Shown here one piece after another: positions 50,460 through 63,668 of a stretch of DNA of 64,000 nucleotides. The DNA is from Bryoerythrophyllum caledonicum (lineage: Eukaryota; Streptophyta; Bryopsida; Pottiales; Pottiaceae): NCBI GenBank assembly GCA_963971425.1, contig OZ020515.1:8014291-8078290 (forward strand), given 5' to 3'. Position numbers and translations under genes: made by a program. Below the pieces are notes generated by a model. That model ran no database searches, had not been told where the DNA came from, and saw only the letters and a program-made list of their open reading frames with translations. Each line of letters starts with the position of its first letter. The stretch's first letter is position 1.

Positions 50460-51915
50460 CCCCCAAATTACAAAGAATTCCCTCGGGAGACAATTGAAGG
50501 TTTGGACAGGTTCTTACCGTGTCAATTTATAACATTCTTTTTTAAAATATATTTATTGTAGATGGACAATACTAAAAGCTTTGTGTGAGTCATTTTTTTC
50601 CTAAATCCAATATTTAATGAAAAAATTATAGGGTTTTGAAGTTCAAATGGGGAGAGCGGGCACTTTGGGCAACTCCAAAAACTTTTGCTAGAACACTTTA
50701 TCAAATGTGAGATTTTCAAAACTAGCAAGTTATATTATTTCCTTTCACACATTGTCAAAAAGAATATCTTGTCTTTAGTATTAAAAAAAAAGCATACTAA
50801 TCCAAGTCAAACATATTCACACATCATTGGGCATGGTACCAAAAAGTCTTCTTCCTTTCCACATAAAACTTAGAGATCTTCAAATTTTTTTTCCCACAGC
50901 ATTATGTGGTGTAAAACTTCTTACAAATAATTCGGATTCTCATTCTAAAACATATTAAGTTCACAAAACAATTAAACGTGAATTGAAATTTTTGAACCCC
51001 CACTCCTTGCACAATTCTTTTGAATATGCTACACCCCTTCTCTACCTCTCAAAATTGGTGTGTAAGGAACTAACATCATGTTCAATACAATGGTAGAGGA
51101 TTTAGACCTTGTGTAGTGCAAAAATTTGACACCAAGTGAAGTCAAAGTTTGTTGATCCACTAAACACAAGGAAGAAAATGAACCATTTCCCCTACTTCAA
51201 ACACTATAATCTTTCAATCCGTGCGGTCAAAGTTTATAAAATTTTGTGAGTATGTTATTTTGTAAGTCTCAATTGAGATCCTACGGTTGAAACTAGAAAT
51301 TAAAAGTTTTTTTTCCTTCCTTACTCATTTTTTTCCTTTCCTTCCTTACTCCCCCTATAACATGATATAGGTCATTGGCCCTACAGTGAATGGAAAAGAA
51401 ACTAAAATTCATTGCATCCCAAGTGATTTTTGCGGATGACAAGCACTTCCAAACTCTTTGCTACAACAATACAACAATCCAATATATGAGATTTTTTAAA
51501 CACGTAAGTAGCATGATCATCTTTGAAATTTTCAAAAAAAATGTTGTTCTACATTGTAGAAATTTTACTGTAAGAAGTGTCAAAAACGTTTCATCTTGGG
51601 AACAAAGTGCAAGAAGAAGAAATAATCATTCCCACATGATAATTAGAAATCTTGGTTTTTCTACTTCAAAAGGATGCAAGAACCTTTGTAATTGTAATCT
51701 ATTATAAGATGTCTTTATTAAAAATGTGTTTTGGAAATATTTGAACCTCCCTTCTTTGCAAAATTTAGACCTTGCATAATGCAAAAACTTGATACCAAGT
51801 GAAGTCAAAGACTATGGATCCTCTAAATGCAAGGTACTAGAAAAGAACTCATTTCTCTTCACTTCAAATACTACAACCTTTCAATATATGCAATCAAAAC
51901 TCATGACGATTTTCA
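50460..51915. mobile_element. TTAA-type family F1, one truncated copy and one fragment
   Basis: 50460 to about 51330 is a forward F1 copy without clean ends. 51700-51915 repeats part of the same landmarks ('tgaacctcccttctttgc', 'gataccaagtgaagtcaaag') and is a second, more decayed piece. Confidence 0.6.
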
Positions 51916-52749
51916 ATTACGTTGAAATAAGTTGAAATTCCAATCTTAACAACTAATATTGGTAATTTGGTAGACCAGAGAGAAATGTACATGTGAGTTG
52001 AATGATAGAGTTTTCCTCAAAGTACCTAGTATGGCAACCTTGGATTAGATTGTGCATCCGTGGTTTTATTAATTGGCCTAGATGTGGCCTCCTGAAATCT
52101 AGGATCCAAAAAGGTTGGATATCCAGGTGATGGTCTAGCCAGATTTAGGATGCAGTCATGAATGGAAGAGGCTATATTAAGATGTAAAAATCATGCACAT
52201 GTGCATGTCGAACCTATGTTTAGAAGCCTAGGTGGAGCTACATATCGTTGTAGTACTATTCAAGGAATGTCAACCTGTATTTTATGAAATTTCTCACCTT
52301 CTAAATATTTCCATTTCTAAATCTCACCCTTTTTTTGTGATTAGAATAGAACACAAGGTTCTCAAAAGGCGCTCCAACCGGTCTTTTGGCCTGACACAAG
52401 GTGGCCACCCTCTAATAATTGGACTTTAGAAAAACTCTAATGTCTTGTAAAATCTAACCCTTGTAGATGTATCCTTTGTCAATTCACTCATCCGAAGTGA
52501 TATCTACCTTGACAAATTTGGAACTTGTTATAAAAGTGTCACACACTTTTCTAGAGGTGGACAAAACATGGCCTCTATTTTAATTTTGAAGGGGCCCTTA
52601 TTTTTACAATGGTGGAGCCTCCAAGGACAAGTTGAGACTGCATGCCCCAAATTTGACCCAAAAGAAGTCCACAAAAAAATATGGACTCCCCAACACAAGA
52701 ACGCTAGAAGAATGACCCCATTCCATCAACCGTTGGATGTTGTTGCCTA
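51916..52749. other. Gene-free stretch with an old repeat
   Basis: 52556-52745 is a diverged relative of 17390-17620. I see nothing else supportable. Confidence 0.35.
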
Positions 52750-52828
52750 ATTCCTCATGGATTTCATGCAAACTCAGTTTTAGCACCTCCAGAGTCCCAT
52801 TTCGGGCTTCCTGGGCGTTAAAGGGTTA
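52750..52828. repeat. Terminal fragment of a family F2 element
   Basis: Matches the last ~85 bp of 36355-37162 ('cctcatggatttcatgcaaa', 'tccagagtcccatttcggg') and ends in ttaaagggttaa. Confidence 0.7.
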
Positions 52829-52919
52829 AGCCAAAAATAAGAGTCGGGTTTCATGTGAGCTCATTCCCATGGAATTACCAATGAGTAGTAGTAGTAGTAA
52901 GAACTCCAATCCCTTTTAA

Positions 52920-53840
52920 CCCCTAAAGGACCAAATCTCCTTCGGGAGGTTTCTAATTTTGGGCAGGTTTCTAAAATTTGAAAAAATATCTTTTTTCTCT
53001 GATTTTTTTTCTAGATTGCCTCTGATAAGAGCTTTAAGGAGATATTTTTATTTAATTTTTTGGATTTGTGGTTTGAAAGTTGGTACCACTTAAAGCCAAA
53101 AGTGGGGACTCCGGGCACCTCCAAAATTTTTGACAAAAGTTTCTATTGACATTGAGGATTTTCACGCATATAAAGAATATTTATTTCTTTAGATATTTTC
53201 AAAAAAAATTCTTGTCTTTAGTGTAAAAAGGCATTTTATTCCAAGTCAAACATTTTCACACATTGTCGGGCAAAGGGGGGAAAAAATTCATCTTTTCTAC
53301 ATAAAACCTAGAGATCTTCATATTTTTCACTTTTTATTTTTTCAACAAAAATATGTGGTGAAAACCTTCTTCTTGACCGTTTGGATTATCATTCAAATAC
53401 ATTCGTAGTTCACAAAAAAATAAAACGTGAAATGGCAATTTTTGAACCTCCACTCCTTACACACTTGTTTTGAATATGCTACACCCCTTTTTTACCTCTA
53501 AAAATTGGTGTGTTGGAAAATAACATCATGCTTAAGACAATGGTAAAAGATTTAGACCTTGTACATTGCAAAAATTTGATACAAAGTGAAGTCAAAGTCT
53601 GCTGATCTACTCAACGCAGGGAAGAAAATGAACCATTGTTTTGACTTTAAACACTAGAATCTATCAATCCGTGTGGTGGATTGCAACCAAAATTTAAAGG
53701 CATGTTTATGTAGAAGTCTTTTTTAAGATCTTACGATTCAAAATTCAAAATTCACTTTGAAATGCGATTTTCATGTCTCTTTTTGGCAGTGGCACTTTTG
53801 GATTGGTTTTAGAGCAAAATTGGTCATGGTCCTTTAGGGA
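52920..53840. mobile_element. TTAA-flanked element, family F1, 921 bp, both ends present
   Basis: Left CCCCTAAAGGACCA after TTAA (52916-52919), right TGGTCCTTTAGGGA before TTAA (53841-53844). Full set of F1 landmarks in forward order. This is the best complete F1 copy in the window. Confidence 0.9.
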
Positions 53841-53844
53841 TTAA

Positions 53845-55248
53845 GGGGTTGGCGTGAATAAAGTGTTTGTTTGTTCCCGTCACTATATTAATGTCTACTA
53901 TACAAGGATAAGTGTAGGAGAACTACTGCCCTCTTGCAAGGATAGGCACTATGAAAGTAACTAGTAGCCAGAGCCTAATGAAGAGGGGAAAGTATCACCC
54001 TCTAGGTCATGTTTGATAGTGAAAGGTGGAAGTGGATAGAGAGTTGTGAGTTTGGTTATTAAGAGGTTGTGTAAAATTCACGGTGGCTGAAGACGAGTTC
54101 TAGTGTGATGTTGTATGTATGTGTCTATGGGGGGTCATATGTTGGTGGGAGTGGTTGGTTGTTTTGATGCGTCGTTTGTGAAGGAGTATGGACATAGCAT
54201 GATGTGCGGCAATGGTGTTGATATTTTGGAAGGTGTGGCGGATCTTGGTGAGAGGGATTTTGAATCTATCCAATTGTGTTGTCATTGGTGGTATATGGAT
54301 TGAGGCATGGGCGCCAACTATGATAATGATGATAGGATCTACTTTCCACCTATGGTTTATAAGTCCGTCAATAAGTGGCTAATATTTGTTAGTTTTGTTT
54401 AATATTTCTTGGGCCAAAATCTATCAGTACAATAAGTAAATTCAATAAATTGGAGAGTTAAGTTGGGGTTGACGACGGTTGGAGGGAAGCGTCGTATCGG
54501 AGTCTCTGGACACAAAGGATATCAGGCTTGAATCTAGCAATGCATTGGCAGCGTAGGAGGTGGCATATGCAAGGTGGGAGCCAATTGGGGACTACATTTT
54601 CCTGGGGGTAATTGTTGAATGTGCCAACATTCATGAGAGTGTAACAACGAGGCTTATTAGTAGAGATTAACATTTTTCAGAGTTCCTAGACAACTTTGTT
54701 GTGACAATTAGTGATTAAAGCATGGATGTGGGGGGTTGGCATTTTAGGAGGACGTGGAACCAAGTGTCAAGGTTCGTGGAATTACTAGTGAAGAATGAGT
54801 CCATTGCACAAATGCTACTTCTTGGAAGAATATAGTTTTGAACAAAGCCCCAAGAAAAGCTATGATCCCAAAGCTCTGATGCTTTGTTTGAAACTTGGTG
54901 TAAATTGTGTGATTTTATATAAGGTAGGACTACTATTTTACAATTGCTCTGGGGAGAAGTATAGTCAACTTCCTTTACAACAACCTTGTTTGTTTTGTCT
55001 GGTGTATGTAGATATTGTTATTTCAAGCAATTGTTATAATTATTAGAATGAGTTATGACATACAAGTTGTTACATGTTGTTGTAGAAAACACATACTTGT
55101 TCTCGACCCAAGCCACTTGATATAATGAAATTGTTGTTATATGAGATGCTTTTGAATTGGGAGCTGAATATATGACTTGTGCCCATACAATTAGGGTTGA
55201 TAAGGTGAATCTCTTGGATCGACATGCTGCAATGTACCTCGAGTGATT
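53845..55248. other. Gene-free; weak LINE-endonuclease-like relic
   Basis: On the - strand at 54458-54673 a short frame has FKPDILCVQRLRYD, like the 'PDIL-LQE' motif of LINE endonucleases. It is too short and isolated for a firm call. 54055-54310 has a + frame without recognised domain. Confidence 0.3.
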
Positions 55249-55252
55249 TTAA

Positions 55253-55895
55253 CCTCTAAGGACCAAGAGTCCCAAGGTGATCTTTTGCAAATCTTGGACA
55301 ACTTTCGATAATTGCAATTCATATTTCCAAATCTCTGAGGTTTCAAACTTGAGAGATGCAAGAAGACAATAGCTACATGTGAATATTATTTTTAATCTCA
55401 TTGCACCTATAGAAAAAAACATGTGCCATCTTAATTTATTTTTGTTAAAGGCAAGCACGTTAGCAACTTCATTAACTTTTAATACGACCCTCTATCAAAT
55501 GTGAGATTTTTATACAATTGATCCAACAATATTCAATTTGAGGTTGTCGGAAAAAAAAACTTTTCATACTGTAACACTTTCACTCCAAGACAAGTCAAAG
55601 TTTTTTCACCATTTTCAAGCAAGGTGCAAAAAAAATTAATTTCTGCAATAAGATTTGAGATCTTCTTTTTTCACCATTAGATTCTTTTTCTTCAAAAAGA
55701 AGCATGAACCCTTGTTTTGACCATTTGAATTCTCAATTCTCACATGAATGCAATTATCAAAAATCAAAATTTAATTTGGGGATTTTTTACCCGCTTTTTA
55801 TTTTATTATAAAATCCTTCTTCTCTCCATTACCTCTCAAAATTGGTTTACAAATCATAATTGTACAAATCTTAGAAATTATGTAATGCAATAGCA
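55253..55895. mobile_element. TTAA-type element, diverged F1 relative, right end lost
   Basis: Starts CCTCTAAGGACCAAGAGTC after TTAA (55249-55252) and has blurred F1 landmarks ('ctctatcaaatgtgagattt', 'cattacctctcaaaattgg'). Confidence 0.6.
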
Positions 55896-57274
55896 ACTTA
55901 TTGTTTCCATATTGACCCCAAAGATGATGGATGAAGATAGATGGAGTTATCCCCTTCCTCATTCCCATAGCCACGTTCCCCTATCCATTCTAATAGCCTC
56001 ATTCAAACGCTAAATTCTAAAAGTCACTAATGAACCTTGAACCCTAACATCAAACTCCAAATCCTAAATTTTGATTCATATATCCTAACCCTAAAACTTG
56101 GTTGTTGAGGGAACGGGGAGGGAGATGACTCCGCATTCAACTCTGACCACCCCTAGTCCCTTAGGGGGGCACAAGGGGGTCATTCTACCCTGTCCATTGA
56201 AGAGGTAGCAAATTTTTGAGGGTCATATACAAATTACAATCATGTGGTGGAACATAGTTTCCCCACATGAAAAATGACCCCATGCAATTAAGATGGGGCC
56301 CACCTCGGGAAACTCCCAACGAAGGGGTCAATTTGGCCTGGGCCATCGAAACTGGGTTCATTGTTGATAAATCCTGTGAAACTCTTATCAGGAAAGAACC
56401 AAAGGACAGGGATTTCTTGGATGGATAGATTTGTTCCTCCATGATGATGTGGGATATTCTCCAGGCTCTATACTGAATTGGGAAGGCAGTTTCCTGTTTC
56501 ACAAGTCTAGTTACCCTGGAAGGCAAGGCTGGAAGTGGTGATTCTCAATCTCAATCTCATGAGTAGCCAAAACCAGTTCTGGCAAATGCATGTAACTTAC
56601 TTTTTTTCTTCTTTTTTTCTAGGTTGGCACAAAAAAACAAAAAGAGTTTGAATTGCAAAAAAAAAACAGGGAACAAATGCATGTCACTTAAACTACAATA
56701 ATTGGAAATTTACATCCAATCAGCAAGTGACACACACTTGCTTGAAAATGAATAGCCAATCAAATTTGACATGCATGTGCTTGACAAAAGTTAGTGTGGG
56801 TGATCCACATCAATTGTGAATCTACACTATATTCAATGTTTGGTGTAGTTGTTGGATAAGAAAGGTACAGATTTTGATAGGTGGCTGAGCAGCAAATTCA
56901 GAACCTGGCTTTGAATATCCCTTACATACGGATACACACACATATTATGGAGAAGATAGCACATGTCTCTCTTGATGAGTTCATCAGCTGGCCATGTACG
57001 TATATCAAAGTGATGAGGAAGAATATGCTGGATGTCTCCAAGCAGACCAGGGAGCCCGGCTTTGATGAAATGAGCCTGTGTTCAGGCAGTTTTTGTGGTT
57101 TCATGGACGGGCTGCCACGTCCCACTTTTTGTTAGGGTACCCATTCAGTCTTAGCATGAAAGCAAGGGAAGTAATAAGTTTTTGTTTTAGTGGGATCAGC
57201 ATTGCACGGATACCTTGGGAGCAGACAATTCTGTTCAGGTTTGGACCTCAATTGTTATATGTTTTAACACATAA
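55896..57274. other. Gene-free; M5-like GC-rich patch and unassigned frame
   Basis: 56110-56345 is GC-rich and resembles the M5 MITE ('gggcccacctcggg', 'aaggggtcaattt'). 56881-57135 has an 84-codon + frame of normal protein composition (opening codon GTG) that I cannot assign. The rest is AT-rich. Confidence 0.35.
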
Positions 57275-58160
57275 AATTGTTGGTTCTAGTGCAATGTGTA
57301 AGGAAGGAAATAAAACCTTATGCTTATTCTTCTGACCGTGGGATCTCCATTAAGACTTACTAAGTAATATACTCACAATATTTCATACACTTTGACCGCA
57401 CGGATTAAAAGATTATAGTGTTTGAAGTCAAGAAAATAGTTAATTTCCTTCCTTGCATTGAGTGGATTGGCAGACTTTGACTTCACTTGGTATCAAATTT
57501 TTGTCTTACATATTGTCTAAATCTCTTACCATTTTGTTAAGCATGATGTTAGTTCCCTACACACCAAGTTTTAGAGGTAGAGAAGGGGTGCAGCATATTC
57601 AAAACAAAAGTGCAAGGAGTGGAGGTTCCAAAAATGTCAATTCACGAAGAAAAAAATTCAAAGAATTTAATATGTTTTAGAATGATAATCCAAATGGTCA
57701 ATGAGAAGGTTTACACCACATATTGCTGTTGAAAAAATAAAAAGTGAAAAATATGAAGATCTCTATGTTTTATGTACAAAAGATGAAGTTGTATTCCCCA
57801 CTTGCCCGAAATGTGTAATAATGTTTGACTTGAGTTAAAATGTTTTTTTACACTAAAGACAAGAATTATTTTTATGACATTTTCAAAGAAGGTAATATTC
57901 TCTACATGTATGGAAAATCTCAATGTCAATAGAGACTTCTAGCAAAAGTTTGGAGGTGCCCGAAGTCCCCATTTCTAACTTTGAGTGGTACTCACTTTCA
58001 AACCATGAATCCAAAAATAATAATAAAAGTAACTCCATGGAGCTCTTATCAGGGGCAATCTAGTATAAAAGCTTCCAAAACAAAAGACTTTTTTTTTGAA
58101 TATTAGGAACTTGCCCGAAATCAAAATCGTCCCCCAAAGGGACACTCGGTCCTTTAGGGG
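57275..58160. mobile_element. TTAA-type element, family F1, reverse orientation
   Basis: F1 landmarks in reverse ('gaccgcacggattaaaagatt', 'gtttgacttgagttaaaatg'). The right end reads GGTCCTTTAGGGG followed by TAAA. The left end is not preserved. Confidence 0.7.
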
Positions 58161-58339
58161 TAAAGGTCAACGTTGCATATGATTTGCACTTGAGTGGAAT
58201 TATTATATATATATATACCTTTTTTATTTTATTTTTTTCTTTCACAAATCACAAGTGAGTTGAGATGCAATGATCTTAGGGATTTGACCCTTGAATTAAG
58301 CTCCAAGCAATTATTAAATACACATATGTAAAACCTCAA

Positions 58340-59553
58340 CCCGTCATTTTCAAGAGTTCCCTTGGGGGACTCTTGAAGGTTTAGGCACATCCCTACTATG
58401 TCAATTCATATCATTTTTTTTTTCTGAATTTCTTTATTGTAGATGGACAGTACTAAATTCTTTGTGCGAGTCTAATTTTTTCCTAAATCTGACATAATAT
58501 AAAATAGTTATAGGGTCTTGAAGTTCAAATGGAGAGAGTGGACACGTCGGGCAACTCCAAAAACTTTTGCTAGGACACTCTACTAAATGTGAGATTTTCG
58601 ATACTATCAAATAATATCATTTCCTTTCATATTGTCGAAAACAAACTCTTGTCTTTAATGAAAGTAGCATATTAATCCCGGTCAAACATTTTCACACATT
58701 GTCGCACATTGGCGGACAAGGTACCAAAACAACTTCTTCTTTCCCACATAAAGCTTAGAGATCTTCATGTGTTTTAACTTTAAGTGTTTTCCCACCGTTG
58801 TAAACCTTCTTATTGACCATTCAAATTCTCATTCTAAGTCATTTTTAAGTTCACAAGAAAATATACTGGGAATTGAAATTTTTGAACCTCCACTCCTTGC
58901 ACAATCTTTTAAAAATGCTAAACCCTTTCTTTATCTCTCCAAATTGGTGTAAACATTTTCACACATTGTTGCACATTGGCGGACAAGGTACCAAAAAAAC
59001 TTCTTCTTTTTCACATAAAACTTTGAGATCATCATATTTCTTACTTTTTACTTTTTTTGCAGCATTATGTGGTGTAAACCTTCTTATTGATCATTTGAAT
59101 CCTCATTCTAAAACAAACTAAGTTCGCAAAAAAATATAATGCAAATTGACAATTTCTGTACCACCACTCTTTGCACAATTTTTTTGATTGTGCTACATCC
59201 TTTCTCTTCCTCTAAAAATTGGAGTACAAGGAACTAATATCATGCTCAACATGATGGTAATGGTTTTAGACCTTGTGTAGTGCAAAGATTTGACATTCAG
59301 TGAAGTCAAAATTTGCTGATCCATTAAACATAGGCAAGAAAATGAACTCTTTTCTCCATTTTAAACACGATAATCTTTCTATCTGTGCGGTCAAAGTTTA
59401 TGAAATCTTGTGAGTATGTTACTTAATAAGTCTTAATTGAGATACTATGATTAAAACTAAATATAAGACTTCTGTTTTTCTTCCTTACTCATTGCACTAA
59501 AAAGAGTAGTTTTGAAGTGTTTTTGGTGTGAAATTGTCAAAGAAATTTAGGGG
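58340..59553. mobile_element. TTAA-type element, family F1, with internal duplication
   Basis: Forward F1 copy enlarged by an internal direct duplication of about 265 bp: the block from 'aaacattttcacacattgt' to 'cacataaa' occurs at about 58683 and again at about 58948. The right end reads TTTAGGGG before a decayed TTGA; the left end is unclear. Confidence 0.65.
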
Positions 59554-59801
59554 TTGAGATGTGGCTTATCCATATGAGAATCTCTTCCTAGGTTCTTCAA
59601 ATCAACACTTCGCAAATCCACAAGCATGGAATAATGGAACAAAATCAAACACTGAAGTCTGGTCCTTACTTGACAGCTTTCACATGTTTCCCTGTCCCTC
59701 TTATGTTAGCTTTGATCATGTTTAAAGAATAAAATGAAACTGTCTAATTCACCCAAAAGAGACTAGGCCTAATGTTTAGTGTAGTGGTTCTATATGATTA
59801 T

Positions 59802-60700
59802 CCCTAAAGGACCAAGTGTCATAAAATGATATTTTGAAGGTTCTATCAGGTTCCTATGATGTCAATATCCAATATTCCTCTTTGAAATCTTAATTATAGA
59901 TGCGCATTACTAAAACATGAGTGGGAAAACAAATTAGTCCTAAATCCGACATTTAATGAAAAAGTTATAGGGTTTTGAATTTCAAATGGGGAGAGCAAGC
60001 ACCTCGGGCACCTCCTAAAACCTTTGCTAGGACATTCTATTGAATGCGAGATTTCCAATGCTAGCATAAAATATTATTTCCTTTCAAATTGTCAAACAAA
60101 AGTTCTTGTCTTTAGTTTAAAATAGCATATGAACCAAGTCAAACATTTTCACACATTATCACACATTGTCAGGCAAGGTACCAAAACAAATACTTATTTT
60201 CCACATAAAACTTAAAGATCTTCATTTTTTTTTCTTTATAGTATTCCCACAAAAATATGTGGTGTAAACCTTCTTATTGACCGTTCGGATTATCAATCTA
60301 TAACATATCAAGTTCACAAAAAATTAAAAAGTGAATCGGCAATTTTAGAACCTCCACTCATTGAACAATCTTTTGAATATGCTACATCCCTCCTCTACCT
60401 CTAAAAATTGGTGTATAAATTATTAACATCATGATTAACACAATGGTAATGGATTTAGACCTTAGGTAGTGCAAATATATGACACCAAGCAAAGTCAAAG
60501 TCTGCTAATCTACTCAACATAGTGAAGAAAATGCACGGTTTTCACTACTTCAAACACTATAATCTGTTAATCCGTGCGGTGAAATTTTGGTGAGGACGTC
60601 AATTAATGAGTCTTGATTGAGATCCTACGGTTAGAGGTAGAAATAGAAGCTTTTGTTTTCCCCCTTACTCATTGCACTGGAACAAGTAGTTTTGAAGTGC
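59802..60700. mobile_element. TTAA-type element, family F1, right end truncated
   Basis: Left end CCCTAAAGGACCAAGTGTC after TTAT (59798-59801). F1 landmarks run in order to about 60700, then unrelated sequence. Fragments of M6-type ends lie on both sides (59772 and 60735). Confidence 0.7.
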
Positions 60701-63216
60701 TTTGTGACTTGTAGCATTTACAAATTATATAGTGTGGCTACACTAAACATCATAATCGATGTAGTACAGTTTGGCCTCTTTCAATGGTAATGGTCGGGAG
60801 CGGAAAAAACGGGAACACATATCGAAAATAAATGTAACACATATTAAAAATTACACCTATCAAGTTTTCAATCAAGTTTATATATCCAATTTTCATCCAA
60901 AATTTTCATCCAAAATTTTACCATAAATCCTAAACCCTAAAACTGCATTTTACTTCGTCAATTTTACTACCTTGCTCCTATCTTTTGCCTTGTAATCTCT
61001 CCAAATTTACCAACTTTATCACTTATAAAAATGATATTGGCAAAGTAGGGAGCCAAACATGTCATAGCACTTAACATATAACACTCAATAGTATAAATTT
61101 TAGGGAGCGTAATTTGCATGACATATATGAGACTATAACATATAAAGTGGTAACATTTAAAGTGGGCAGAATGTAAGGGGCTTTCATATGTGAGCCCAAA
61201 AGCTGAACTCCCTTGACAACCAAGCTACACTGAAGGGCTAAGTTTTGGAATTAAAAAATCATCAAAATATGAAATCACAATTTCTATGAATGTTTTAGGC
61301 CCAAACTCTTCTCATGGGGCCAAACTTGGCCCCTAAATCTCAAAATGCGATGCCATTGAGAATATTCACAGCATCTGATACTACTCCAAAGTTGTGGAGA
61401 GGCCATGAGCCATCCTTGGTTGGTCCCAAAGAAAGGGGTTTGAGAGTGGGCTCCTGCAATAGTTGGTACTGTAAGTTGAAGATTCACTGGTTTGTTAGAA
61501 GGTGGGAGATGCAGGCCATTTAAGACAATCATCAAGGCCTGTGTGTTGTGTGGCCTGAGGTGATCACATGCATTGGGCCATGGAGCCGCCCTTTCTGGAA
61601 CCTCTGAAGGGGCTCCTTGTAACAAGGGAAGGTTGCAGTTTGTCCACCTTCCATGCCTTCCGGAAGTTGAGGTGTTGAGACCTTTAATTGACTTGTCTTT
61701 GTCTGGAAAATGTGATGGGCTGATGGTTGAAATCAAACCGTACTTGCCAACCATCCATTAGAGCAGCCGCACAACCTACGCCAACGTGCATAGCAACGGC
61801 CTGCTCTTCACGGGTAGCTCTCCACTGTAGAATTTTTTCTTCACGTCAATAATGTCGCAACCACAAAACCCGGCCAATTCATGCCAACCAGTTCTGAAAT
61901 TTGCAAGACTCCAAATTTTTTGGTCAATGTTGTTTGGTTGGAAAGTGGAGCTGATGAGGTGCACCTAGGTAAGCTCCCCTAAGACCGACAAGTTAAGGAA
62001 TGTGCATATGTGGAGAGAGGAGATAATTATACTATTATTTTTTAGTGATAGCGAATAGAATTACAATTCCAACTCAAGTGATTTCATATTTTTTCAATGA
62101 AAACTGAGTTAGTTATGAATTTTCAAACTGTGCAACCATGTTTAGTGGGTGGCCAACAATAGGTACCTCCCATAACCAACGACCAAAAGTAAGGGTCTTG
62201 ACTAATAGCAAACCTCCATTTGGAACTGAGTTGGTGGTAATGGGATGGAAGAGGGTTGGATATACCCCAATTTTATAGGCGTTGGCTATGGATTTTTGTT
62301 GGTTATGGAGAGTCTTACCTTAATGGAATGAGGTGATGGCCGTGTGCTGAAGGTGGAGCTGATCCACAACGTAGTCGTCTAAAACATGACATGTGGCCCT
62401 CCATTTGTTAGCAAGGCAGGGTTGCCGTGGTCGCGGTGTGGGGGCTTGGTGCAAAAAGCCCGCTGGCCCTACATCCTAATGGACTCCATTGTTTGCAGCG
62501 TGCCCCGCATTGTGCCCAATGGTGTGGGTGCTTGTAGTCCTTCAAGTTGTGCCCTTTTGAGTTTTTGAGCCTTCTACAAGTCAAATCTACAATTAAAATG
62601 GGTTTGTGAAGTCTCTTGGGTGGAAATGAAACACATATATTAAAAAACCCAATAGTAACTAGTAAAATCAACTCTGGAGTCTTGGTGTGAATATATATAT
62701 ATAGGTCTAATACCCATTGGTGGAGTACGGAGGTGAAACCTAGGAAGATAGCCGCGCTGCAATTTCTTCACGCATGACAATTTCTTGCGAGGGAGGGAGT
62801 GAGTGAGCAAGTGCATGTTGAGTTTGTACAAGAGTGGAGCCTGACCTGTATGTTAAGTTTGTGTTGAGGTTGCGCGGAGCTTGTGCAATAGTGTAGTTCA
62901 ATTTGTGCACCTGGAGTTTGTGCGGGAGTAATGCCGCGACAATGTCTAGGCGAGGAAGGTGTGGTCGGCGGCCCAAAGGACACGAAGAGAGAGAAGGCGA
63001 CAAAGGAGAGCGGCACTAGAGCTTTAGCTTGCATTGGATAGGGCCAAGAGCATACATAGCCATGCATTCCATTGTTGTAGAGCAAGGGAGCATGCAATTC
63101 CGCTCTTTCTTTCTGTATTTAAATTTCACCTTGCCTTTTTCATTGCTTTCCTCTTCAGGAAAACTCTAACAGGATGAATATCAAGAGTGAAAGATAATAA
63201 TTTCCTTTTCATATGT
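60701..63216. other. Gene-free stretch; unassigned frames
   Basis: 60930-60950 has a telobox-like aaaccctaaaac. 61284-61754 (-) is a 156-codon frame with no start ATG support and no domain I know; its GC content is above the neighbourhood, so it may be a decayed gene piece. 62380-63110 has short frames only. Confidence 0.35.
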
Positions 63217-63668
63217 GGCCCAGGCTAGATCACATCTTGTTTCAGTTGGGCCCCGCCTCTCCTACGCCTTCTTCACCGCCCGGTCTCCCTGCCCGCACTT
63301 GCATTTGAACTCTCTTCATTGGAAACCCATCCCCGAATTGAAGTTGGTTGCCAAAGATTCATAGGAGATCATGGAGGATACAAAAGACTCTCCAGCTAAT
63401 GATGATGATTCTAAGGTAGTGAAGGAATATACTAGAATGAGACATGCTATGTCCATCATTGAGGAGCATTTAATTAATAAGAAATTTACTTACAACCAAT
63501 TTTGTATCCTCCATGATCTCCTACGAATCTTTGGCAGCCAATTTCAATTTGGGGATGGGTTGCCAATGAAGAGAGTTCAAATGCAAGTGCGAGTAGGGAG
63601 ACCAAGCAGTGAAGAAGGCGTGGGAGAGGCGGGGCCCAACCAAAACAAGATGTGGTCTAGCCCGGGCC
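63217..63668. repeat. Long inverted repeat: two 169-bp arms, 114-bp loop
   Basis: Arms 63217-63385 and 63500-63668 are complementary at about 91% (15 differences, nearly all transitions, so many would still pair as G-U in RNA). The arms include the start of a frame (ATGGAGGATACAAAAG at 63371) and its antisense, as if a gene's 5' part had been duplicated in inverted orientation. No TTAA or other clear target duplication. A transcript would fold into a long hairpin. Confidence 0.9.

Noticed and set aside
60930-60950. Interstitial telomere repeat
   Set aside because: Only one or two imperfect aaaccct units; at most a telobox.
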